DNA of 11,978 nt, taken from contig DRZV01000034.1 in the NCBI GenBank assembly GCA_011375465.1, positions 1 to 11,978 on the forward strand. The letters are read 5' to 3'. A program made the position numbers and the translations under genes. This document shows positions 6,428-11,978 of the stretch, piece after piece. Position 1 is the stretch's first letter. Each line of letters opens with the position of its first letter. The notes beneath the pieces are model-generated. The model worked only from the letters and a program-made list of their open reading frames with translations, had not been told where the DNA came from and did no database searches. The stretch is from Neomoorella mulderi. Lineage in GTDB: Bacteria; Bacillota; DSM-521; Neomoorellales; Neomoorellaceae.

Positions 6428-8497
6428 TTAAAGCTTCTCCTTGGTCTCTTCTAAAAGATCCCCGAAGAGTTCCCCCAGGGTGACTGTGGCCCCTGAATTC
6501 GTCTCTTCTTCCTCCTCCCTCCTGGCGGGCTGACGGTTTTCCCTCTTGCTTTTCTCCTTTAAGGCCTGCCTCAAGCTCAAGCTCATGCGCTGGGCCTCCG
6601 GGTCAACCCCCAGCACCTTTACGGGGATCACGTCTCCAGGCTGCACCACCTCTTCGCACCTTTCCACGTGGCGGTCGGCCAGCTGGGATATGTGGATCAG
6701 CCCCTCTATACCCGGCTCCACTTCCACGAAAACCCCGAAGGGAGCCAGGCGCAGCACCTTGCCCTGGACTATGGAACCTACCGGATAGCGTTCTGCTGCC
6801 GTGTCCCAAGGATTGGGGAGGAGCTGTTTCCTGCCCAGGGATATCCTGCCTTCTTCTCGATTTACGTCCAGGACCACCACTTCTATTTCCTGGTTTTCCT
6901 CCAGGGCTTCGCCCGGGTGATCGATCCGGCCCCAGGATATCTCCGAGATGTGGAGGAGGCCGTCAACCCCTCCTAGATCCACAAAAGCCCCGAAATTGGT
7001 CAATCTCCTCACTATGCCCTTGCGCACCTGGCCTTTTTCCAAGCTGGCCCAGGTGGCTTCCCTCTGTCTGGCCAGATCCTCCTCCAGCACCGCCCTGTGG
7101 GATAGGATTACCTTGTTTTTGCTGCGGTCCAGTTCCACCACCTTGAGGCGGAGGGTTTTCCCCACATAGGGGCTCAGGTCGGGGACATAGCTCATTTCCA
7201 GAAGGGAGGCAGGTACAAACCCCCTCACCCCCACATCCACCAGGAGGCCGCCTTTTACCACTTCTATTACCTCTCCCTGCACTTCTGTGCCGTTGGCCAG
7301 GGCTTCTTCTAATTTATTCCAGGCCTCTATCCTGTCGGCCCGGCGTTTGGAAAGGATCGGCCTCCCCTCTTCGTCCTCTGGCCTCAGCACCATGACCTGT
7401 ATAGTATCCCCCACCGAGACTACTTCCCGGGGGTCGGTTATTTTTCTATGGCTGAGCTCTTCTAGAGGTATCACCCCTTCCCCCTTGCCGCCTATATCCA
7501 CCAGAACCTCGTTATCGGTTATCTGCACCACTACTCCGCTCAAAATTTTTCCCCGCCGCAACCTGGGTAAGGGGTGAGACTCAATTCCCCCGTCGGAGGA
7601 GGTTGGGGCCTCAACCTCGGCGGAAACCAGGGCAGAAGCCTGCTCTTCTTCTCCCTCTTGATGGATATCCTTCTTTTCCTGTTCAGACAACATTACCACT
7701 ACCTCCTCGATAATCCACGCTGGGGTCGAGGCGCCAGCAGTTATCCCGACCCTCCGGGCATTTTTAAACCAACAACTCTGCAGTTCCCCTGCAGTTTCGA
7801 TATGATAAGTGGGGGTACCGGTACTGCGGCAGATCTCCACCAAGTGTCTGGTATTGGCGCTCTCCCTGCCCCCCACCACCACCATCACATCCACCTGAAG
7901 GGCCAGCTCTAAAGCCGCCTTCTGCCTTTGGTGGGTAGTGCGGCAGAGGGTATTGTATACCCTCAATTCCCCGCTCTCTTCCTTCAAGATGGCGGCTATC
8001 TCCTCCAGCTTCTCTTCCGGCTGGGTGGTCTGGGAAATCAGGGCCCGTTTGGGGCGGTGGGGGAGGGACAGGGCTTCTTCCCGGGAGGACACCACTACGC
8101 CCTTATCCCTGGCCCACCCTTTCAATCCCTGAACCTCGGGATGGGAGGGATCTCCGAAGATGACCACTTCGTACCCCTTGGCAGCCAGAGTGCTGGCCAG
8201 CCGCTGGGCCCTGGCCACGTAAGGGCAGGTGGCGTCTATGATCTTTAGGCCCAATTCCCGGGCCCGGGCCAGCACCTCCGGAGGCGCACCGTGGGAGCGG
8301 ATGATTACCCGGCCATGGCGCACCTCCTCCAGGGAGGCTACGGGGTATATGCCCTCCCGGGCCAGCTGTTCCACCACCTGGGGATTGTGGATGAGCTTGC
8401 CCAGGGTGGCTACAGGCTTGGGGGCTTCCCGGGCAATTTTCACTGCCCTTTCCACTCCAAAGCAGAACCCCGCATGGGGGGCCACTATGACTTCCAC
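6428..8497 (-). CDS. ispH-rpsA: IspH-RpsA fusion: HMBPP reductase joined to ribosomal protein S1
   Basis: Two proteins in one 689-residue frame. Residues 1-275 are IspH, the [4Fe-4S] enzyme that turns HMBPP into IPP and DMAPP in the non-mevalonate isoprenoid route: cluster cysteines Cys12 (HAGFCFGV), Cys91 (DATCPYV) and Cys185 (NTLCRTTH), with HPEV (His119, Glu121), SQTTQP and AGASTP. A charged linker of about 45 residues follows, then four S1 RNA-binding repeats at about 321-389, 406-475, 491-561 and 576-647 (FGAFVDLGGVDGLLHISEIS is typical), and an acidic tail ending GELFGDLLEE. This fusion is known in Clostridia. I chose the GTG at 8497 because VEVIVAPHAGFCFGV is where IspH proteins begin; GGGAGAGG lies about ten bases upstream. 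A TTG at 8584 would add 29 basic residues. Last gene of the aroA operon; no lesions. Confidence 0.93.
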   Translation of the reverse strand: MEVIVAPHAGFCFGVERAVKIAREAPKPVATLGKLIHNPQVVEQLAREGIYPVASLEEVRHGRVIIRSHGAPPEVLARARELGLKIIDATCPYVARAQRLASTLAAKGYEVVIFGDPSHPEVQGLKGWARDKGVVVSSREEALSLPHRPKRALISQTTQPEEKLEEIAAILKEESGELRVYNTLCRTTHQRQKAALELALQVDVMVVVGGRESANTRHLVEICRSTGTPTYHIETAGELQSCWFKNARRVGITAGASTPAWIIEEVVVMLSEQEKKDIHQEGEEEQASALVSAEVEAPTSSDGGIESHPLPRLRRGKILSGVVVQITDNEVLVDIGGKGEGVIPLEELSHRKITDPREVVSVGDTIQVMVLRPEDEEGRPILSKRRADRIEAWNKLEEALANGTEVQGEVIEVVKGGLLVDVGVRGFVPASLLEMSYVPDLSPYVGKTLRLKVVELDRSKNKVILSHRAVLEEDLARQREATWASLEKGQVRKGIVRRLTNFGAFVDLGGVDGLLHISEISWGRIDHPGEALEENQEIEVVVLDVNREEGRISLGRKQLLPNPWDTAAERYPVGSIVQGKVLRLAPFGVFVEVEPGIEGLIHISQLADRHVERCEEVVQPGDVIPVKVLGVDPEAQRMSLSLRQALKEKSKRENRQPARREEEEETNSGATVTLGELFGDLLEETKEKL

Positions 8498-8589
8498 TGG
8501 TGATCTGCCTCTCCCAGAGATCCTTCTTATCCCCCTGGTATATTTTTTTCGAAAAGAAGGATTAAATTCCTCCTTCAATCGCAAAAATC

Positions 8590-9168
8590 CTACAAGTTTA
8601 AAAGATTTTTAAGGCAGTTATGTATAAGCCGGGTAAGATCTTCCACCTGCTGGGGGGTGACGGGATTAGCGGGTCCCACCTGAAGGGGATCGCCGAAAAT
8701 CACTTCTATGCGTCCCTTAAGCCATCTGTTGGTATTTTTGACCGCCACGGGCAGGATGGTGGCCCCGATCTTCAGGGCTAAAGAAGCGGCCCCAGGCTGC
8801 AAGGGGCCCAGCTCTCCCGTCTTGGAGCGGGTCCCCTCGGGGAAGATCCCCAGAACCTCTCCCCGGCGTAAAATCTCCAGGGCCGTTTTTAGGGCCAGGC
8901 GATCGCTCTTTTCCCTGCGCACGGGAAAGGCGTGGAGCTTTTTTATGATCCAGCCCAAGAAGGGGACGTGGAAGAGCTCCTCCTTGGCCATGAAATGGAC
9001 CCTCCTGGGACAGGCAACCCCCACCACCACAGGATCCAGGTAGGACACATGGTTGGCCACTACTATTACCGGCCCTTTTAGGGGAAACTTTTCCCGTCCT
9101 TTGACTTCCCATCGGCATATGAACTTTAAAAATAAATAGCATATAAATTTGGCTACCTGATAGAACAC
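8590..9168 (-). CDS. plsC: 1-acyl-sn-glycerol-3-phosphate acyltransferase PlsC
   Basis: Membrane-associated enzyme that acylates lysophosphatidate to phosphatidate, following PlsY. Motifs: the catalytic HX4D box NHVSYLD (His40, Asp45), RRVHFMAKEELF, FPVRREKSDR, and the substrate motif FPEGTRSKTG at 109-118. One N-terminal hydrophobic stretch (about 5-18) can anchor it. Length 192 residues, normal. The frame opens at a TTG (9189), but the GTG at 9168 is 5 bases after GGGGGGAGG and gives MFYQVAKFI, which resembles homologues, so I prefer it. The gene begins 17 bases after cmk, with its ribosome site overlapping the cmk end, and lies between cmk and ispH-rpsA in one transcript. Confidence 0.94.
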   Translation of the reverse strand: MFYQVAKFICYLFLKFICRWEVKGREKFPLKGPVIVVANHVSYLDPVVVGVACPRRVHFMAKEELFHVPFLGWIIKKLHAFPVRREKSDRLALKTALEILRRGEVLGIFPEGTRSKTGELGPLQPGAASLALKIGATILPVAVKNTNRWLKGRIEVIFGDPLQVGPANPVTPQQVEDLTRLIHNCLKNLLNL

Positions 9169-9185
9169 GGGCTCCTCCCCCCAAT

Positions 9186-9875
9186 TCAATCTCGGGCTTT
9201 TAGGGACCTCTCCTTAATCTTCTCCAGCATGAAATCCACCACCTCTTCGGGATTCATGTGGGTGGTATCCACTATGACGGCGTCAGCTGCGGGTTTGAGG
9301 GGAGCAACAGGCCTCTGGCTATCCCTTTCGTCCCTCCGGGCTATGTCCCTTTTGACTTCTTCCAGGGTCACCTTTTCCCCCTGGGATAGGAGCTCCAGGT
9401 AACGGCGCTTGGCCCTCTCTTCTAAAGAAGCGGTGAGGAAGAACTTATAAGGGGCATCGGGCAATACATTGGTGCCTATATCCCTCCCGTCCATGACCAC
9501 CCGGTCTGTGCGGGCCATTTCTCTTTGGAGGCCCACCAGGGCCTGGCGCACCCTCGGGTGCTGGGCCACAGTGGAGACATTTTCCGTCACCTTTTCCCCC
9601 CTTATAAGCCGGGTTATGTCTTTATCCCCCCAATATACCCTTATGCTCCCGTCGGGGTTGAACTCCTGGCGATAGTCTATCTTCCTCAGCAAGCACAGCA
9701 AGCCCTCTTCGTCCTGGGGAGAAATGCCCCTTTCCAGAGCCTTCCAGGTAAGGGCCCTATACATGGCCCCCGTATCCACATAGACGTAACCCAACCTCTG
9801 GGCTATGAGCTTGGCCACTGTGCTCTTACCAGCTCCAGCAGGACCATCTATGGCTATATTTCCCTTTATCCTCAA
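9186..9875 (-). CDS. cmk: Cytidylate kinase Cmk
   Basis: Phosphorylates CMP and dCMP with ATP to the diphosphates, recycling cytidine nucleotides released by RNA turnover and lipid synthesis. The 229 residues match the bacterial family. The P-loop GPAGAGKST is at 11-19, DTGAMYRALTW from 34, the CMP-binding MDGRDIGTNV around 128-137, and the lid RRDERDSQRP at 180-189, followed by PLKPAADAVIVDTT. The start is TTG at 9875, overlapping the aroA stop by four bases (TTGA), with G-rich AAGGGAAGGG just upstream; no other start fits the conserved beginning KGNIAIDGPAG. Position aroA-cmk-plsC-ispH/rpsA is a common clostridial order. Confidence 0.97.
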   Translation of the reverse strand: MRIKGNIAIDGPAGAGKSTVAKLIAQRLGYVYVDTGAMYRALTWKALERGISPQDEEGLLCLLRKIDYRQEFNPDGSIRVYWGDKDITRLIRGEKVTENVSTVAQHPRVRQALVGLQREMARTDRVVMDGRDIGTNVLPDAPYKFFLTASLEERAKRRYLELLSQGEKVTLEEVKRDIARRDERDSQRPVAPLKPAADAVIVDTTHMNPEEVVDFMLEKIKERSLKARD

Positions 9876-11179
9876 TTCCCTTCCCTTACCTCCACCCCCA
9901 GGCGGGCCAGATCGCGGGGGAAAGCGGGATAAGATACGCCTATACAGCGGCTGTTCAGGATGGTACTCTCCCCCCGGGCCACCAGGGAAGCCACGGCCAG
10001 GGCCATGCCCAGGCGGTGGTCCCCATGGCTATCCACTTCTGCTCCCTTCAGGGGCTCACCTCCGGACCCCTCCACAATGAAGCCGTCGGGTTGAGGGTAG
10101 ACCTGGGCCCCCATCTTGTTCAATTCCAGGGCCAGAAGATCTATACGGTTGCTCTCCTTGACCCTCAGTTCGGCTGCATCCCTGATCACCGTCCTGCCCC
10201 TGGCCACGGAAGCGGCCACCACCAGGACCGGGATCTCGTCGATAAGCCGGGGTATGAGGCTGCCCCCTATTTCCACCCCTTCCAAGGCACTGCTGGATAC
10301 CTCCAGATCCCCTATCTCTTCTCCGCTGCTCTCCCTTATGTTCTTTATCTTTATCTCCGCTCCCATTTTTTCCAACACCTCTAAGATTCCGGCCCGGGTG
10401 GGATTCAGGTTTACCCCCAGCAATTGTATCCGGGCCCGGGGATGGATACATCCCGCTACCAGGAAAAAAGCCGCAGAAGATATATCTCCCGGCACCTCCA
10501 GGGAAAGGGGGCAAAGGCGGCAGGCCCCTTCTATGGTTATGGCGTTATCCTGCCGGGTGATGGGGGCCCCGGCGGCCTTGAGCATCCTCTCCGTATGGTC
10601 CCTGCTGGGGATAGGCTCTATAACAGTGGTGGGACCGGAGGCGAACAGCCCTGCCAGCAAGAGGGCCGACTTTACCTGGGCGCTGGCCACGGGCAGGGTG
10701 TATTGGATTCCCTTCAGCCGGCCCCCGCGGAGACTCAGGGGGGGCAGTTCCCCATCCTGTCTTCCCCAAACCTGGGCCCCCATCTGCTGGAGAGGGCGGG
10801 TGACCCTCCCCATAGGCCGCCTCCTCAGGGATTGATCCCCGGTTATGACGCTGTAAAAGGGTTGACCTGCCAGCACCCCCAGCAGAAGCCTCATGGTGGT
10901 GCCGGCGTTGCCAGCGTCCAGCACGTCTTCCGGCTCCCGCAAACCCTGAAGCCCCTGGCCCTTTATGACCAGCCGCCCTTCCTGGGGTCCCTCTATTTCC
11001 GCCCCCAGGGCCTTCATGCACTTCAAGGTGCTCAGGGTATCGGCGCTCTCCAGAAAGCCCTCTATATAGCTGGTGCCGGAAGCCAGCGCCCCTATTATGG
11101 CTGCCCTGTGGGATATGGACTTATCCCCAGGCGGCTTTATAATGCCCTCCAGGACAGGGGGCGGTTTTATCACCAACAT
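9872..11179 (-). CDS. aroA: EPSP synthase AroA (5-enolpyruvylshikimate-3-phosphate synthase)
   Basis: Sixth step of the shikimate pathway: transfers enolpyruvyl from PEP to shikimate 3-phosphate on the way to chorismate and aromatic amino acids. The 435 residues form the usual two-lobed protein. Active-site segments: PGDKSISHR (17-25), DAGNAGTTMR (88-97), ASAQVK (165-170), SRDHTERM (192-199), LIDEIPVL (312-319, catalytic Asp314), ELRVKESNRI (338-347), DSHGDHRL (383-390). The SAQVK and RDHTER segments resemble the class II (glyphosate-tolerant type) pattern; that is an inference. ATG at 11179 is preceded by GGGGAAGG; a GTG two codons later is possible. First gene of its operon, behind the promoter at 11409-11381 and a leader of roughly 195 bases. 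A seven-C run inside is in frame. Confidence 0.97.
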   Translation of the reverse strand: MLVIKPPPVLEGIIKPPGDKSISHRAAIIGALASGTSYIEGFLESADTLSTLKCMKALGAEIEGPQEGRLVIKGQGLQGLREPEDVLDAGNAGTTMRLLLGVLAGQPFYSVITGDQSLRRRPMGRVTRPLQQMGAQVWGRQDGELPPLSLRGGRLKGIQYTLPVASAQVKSALLLAGLFASGPTTVIEPIPSRDHTERMLKAAGAPITRQDNAITIEGACRLCPLSLEVPGDISSAAFFLVAGCIHPRARIQLLGVNLNPTRAGILEVLEKMGAEIKIKNIRESSGEEIGDLEVSSSALEGVEIGGSLIPRLIDEIPVLVVAASVARGRTVIRDAAELRVKESNRIDLLALELNKMGAQVYPQPDGFIVEGSGGEPLKGAEVDSHGDHRLGMALAVASLVARGESTILNSRCIGVSYPAFPRDLARLGVEVREGN

Positions 11180-11232
11180 CCTTCCCCCCCCTATCTTCCC
11201 TTTAGGATTTACAAAAGGGCTTGGGATGCCGA

Positions 11233-11249
11233 ACCTTCAACTTGAAGGT
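11233..11249. repeat. Perfect 17-base palindrome in the aroA leader
   Basis: ACCTTCAA and TTGAAGGT are exact complements around a single C. As RNA it makes at best a 6-pair stem with a 5-base loop and is not followed by a T run, so it is a poor terminator. As DNA it looks like a dimeric regulator's operator. It lies within the transcribed leader, about 55 bases before the aroA start. Confidence 0.5.
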
Positions 11250-11309
11250 CTAGGTTTCTTTCCCCTGCCCCTTACCAAGGATTCCCCTGAACTCCACCCT
11301 CACCCCGGG

Positions 11310-11360
11310 CCCCAAAATGGGGTAGCGATACTACGCGGTAACCGCAAGGATGTAGCTTGC
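11310..11360 (-). other. Tandem small hairpins in the aroA leader
   Basis: Four inverted repeats tile 51 bases almost without gaps: GCAAG/CTTGC (11344-11360, seven-base loop), the palindrome GCGGT-A-ACCGC (11335-11345), GTAG/CTAC (11322-11334) and CCCC/GGGG (11310-11322). Neighbours share one or two bases, so they may be alternative pairings of one larger fold. I could not match it to a T-box or any riboswitch class I know. Confidence 0.4.
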
Positions 11361-11380
11361 TTGGAGCGAAATCTTTCTCC

Positions 11381-11409
11381 ATTATACGACACCTGTAGTT
11401 ATACCGCAA
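11381..11409 (-). promoter_or_regulatory. sigma-A promoter for the aroA operon
   Basis: On the minus strand TTGCGG (11409-11404) and a perfect TATAAT (11386-11381) are separated by exactly 17 bases. Transcription should start near 11374, leaving a leader of about 195 bases. The palindrome GCCTTGAAGGC sits ten bases upstream of the -35. Confidence 0.75.
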
Positions 11410-11418
11410 TTCTCCTCA

Positions 11419-11429
11419 GCCTTGAAGGC
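11419..11429. repeat. 11-base palindrome GCCTTGAAGGC upstream of the aroA promoter
   Basis: Perfect palindrome around one G, ten bases upstream of the -35 box. It shares the CCTTCAAG half-site with the 17-base palindrome at 11233-11249, which makes a common binding protein possible. Short palindromes arise by chance, so this is tentative. Confidence 0.3.
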
Positions 11430-11439
11430 CCGTGGTTCG

Positions 11440-11833
11440 CTATCCGGCCAGGCCCATTTTCTTGCAATAAGCAAAAATGCCCTTGGCCCAACCTAAAGCC
11501 TCTTCTGCTGTTCCCTTATCCACCTCCAGAAGGGGGTTTCCCGGCAGGACCCCGGGATACCGGGTGGGCAGGTAGAACTGATTTAAGAGGCGGGCCTGGG
11601 GTAAAAATTCAGCAAAAGAGCTGTCGTACCTGACGCAGAGGTTCACCAGATCTATCAGATTATGGATTTTAGGGGAGATAAATCCCCTGGTAAGCAAAAA
11701 GCCCTTAAGGGCCTTTTCTGCTGCCTGATGGGCAAAAAAGTACACCTTGTGGTATTTACCCGCTTTGAGCATTTATGGCGGCGGAGTCCAGATCGTCCAA
11801 GGAGAATTCAAACCATTTATCCGCCTTTTTCAT
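11440..11833 (-). pseudogene. HEPN-domain protein (toxin-type partner of MNT), frameshifted
   Basis: HEPN proteins are small helical proteins, often RNases, commonly encoded next to a nucleotidyltransferase as toxin and antitoxin. The ATG at 11833 overlaps the end of the MNT gene by 17 bases and gives MKKADKWFEFSLDDLDSAAI, the usual beginning. After the 25th codon (NAQSG) the frame hits TAA at 11758-11756. One base out of phase the protein continues KYHKVYFFAHQAAEKALKGF, then IHNLIDLVNLC and LNQFYLPTRYPG, all HEPN hallmarks, to the stop at 11440. Removing the T at 11758 (or a two-base loss there) restores about 130 residues. A shorter protein from the ATG at 11772 is possible but lacks the first helix. 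Confidence 0.8.
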
Positions 11834-11978
11834 AGAGGACCTTCCTCTTCTTCAAAATCTCTTTCCTGGAAAAAGGAGGTTATCTTCCAAGCTCCTCATC
11901 TCCTGGGGGGTGTAAACCATGATGTCCATGGCCAAGGAAGGCCGCACGATTTCCACCACCTCCCTCAGCCTCTCCCAG
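11817..11978 (-). pseudogene. MNT-type nucleotidyltransferase, C-terminal part, frameshifted, cut by window edge
   Basis: Only the C-terminal end is in the window. It reads WERLREVVEIVRPSLAMDIM then VYTPQEMRSLEDNLLF, which resembles the beta-strand and following helix of minimal nucleotidyltransferases (DxxVYTPEE region). The frame then breaks near the five-T run around 11870-11875. One base out of phase the expected ending RKEILKKRKVLYEKGG follows, stopping at TAA 11819-11817. One additional T repairs it. In MNT/HEPN modules this protein modifies and neutralises the HEPN toxin. The catalytic GSxxxG/D box would be outside the window and cannot be judged. Confidence 0.7.

Larger units (their letters stand above)
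11180..11439. other. Intergenic region between HEPN and aroA: promoter, structured leader, ORF-like stretch
   Basis: No tRNA or recognised riboswitch is visible here. It holds a sigma-A promoter, a row of small hairpins and two palindromes (listed separately). On the minus strand a frame beginning at ATG 11382 runs 36 codons (including KLHPCGYRVVSLPHFGARGE) to TAA 11274-11272. The same frame then continues 20 more codons (including ERNLDLQVEGSASQALL) to a second TAA. The composition looks more protein-like than random leader sequence. It could be a small interrupted gene, or an intergenic repeat that happens to be readable. I cannot tell which. Confidence 0.45.

Noticed and set aside
11272..11310. 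T-box riboswitch in the aroA leader (AGGGTGG present)
   Set aside because: The rest of the T-box core is absent in the right order and no terminator with a T run follows.
11415..11460. tRNA-like GGTTCGCTATCC
   Set aside because: The arm does not pair as a T stem and no acceptor or anticodon arm surrounds it; part of it encodes the HEPN C-terminus.
1..11978. Sequencing or assembly error as the sole cause of all frameshifts
   Set aside because: Not excluded, but about 7 kb of housekeeping sequence with longer homopolymers is intact, one spoIVA break is not in a homopolymer, and two lesions are in-frame stop codons; kept as the alternative to test.
1..11978. CRISPR arrays, insertion sequences, rRNA, tRNA
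   Set aside because: No spaced direct repeats, transposase motifs or RNA gene signatures were seen on either strand.

Overview
The window comes from a spore-forming lineage of Gram-positive anaerobes (Bacillota, Clostridia; a Moorella/Thermoanaerobacterales/Peptococcaceae-like relative is my inference). The signs are spoIVA and spoIIP homologues, a fused ispH-rpsA gene, a DUF1614-type membrane protein gene, the order der-plsY-gpsA-spoIVA, moderately high GC, and frequent GTG/TTG starts behind strong GGAGG ribosome sites. Every gene I can support is on the minus strand, so transcription runs from high to low coordinates.

Layout in transcription order. (1) 11978-11440: a nucleotidyltransferase (MNT) and HEPN pair, a toxin-antitoxin-type module; the MNT is cut by the window edge and both genes are frameshifted. 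(2) 11439-11180: a strong sigma-A-type promoter and a hairpin-rich leader, which also contains an unexplained protein-like reading frame. (3) 11179-6428: the intact operon aroA-cmk-plsC-ispH/rpsA (shikimate pathway, CMP kinase, phosphatidic acid synthesis, isoprenoid synthesis fused to ribosomal protein S1), ending in a hairpin with a GCAA loop. (4) 6340-4417: a DUF1614 membrane protein gene overlapping spoIIP; both are broken; a terminator follows. (5) 4317-1404: a sigma-A promoter and the intact operon der-plsY-gpsA (ribosome assembly GTPase, acyl-phosphate acyltransferase, glycerol-3-phosphate dehydrogenase). (6) 1335-1: a sigma-E-like promoter and spoIVA, broken in three places and cut by the window edge.

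The central observation is the distribution of the damage. About 7 kb of housekeeping sequence (aroA, cmk, plsC, ispH-rpsA, der, plsY, gpsA) is free of frameshifts and stops, even across homopolymers of 7-8 bases. The sporulation genes spoIVA and spoIIP, the DUF1614 gene between the operons, and the MNT/HEPN pair carry at least nine lesions in about 3.7 kb. This is the pattern expected of a lineage that has recently stopped sporulating, with its spo genes now decaying. Sequencing error is the main alternative, but it should not spare the housekeeping genes. GpsA, PlsY and PlsC together make glycerol 3-phosphate, lysophosphatidate and phosphatidate, so the intact genes cover most of the start of phospholipid synthesis.
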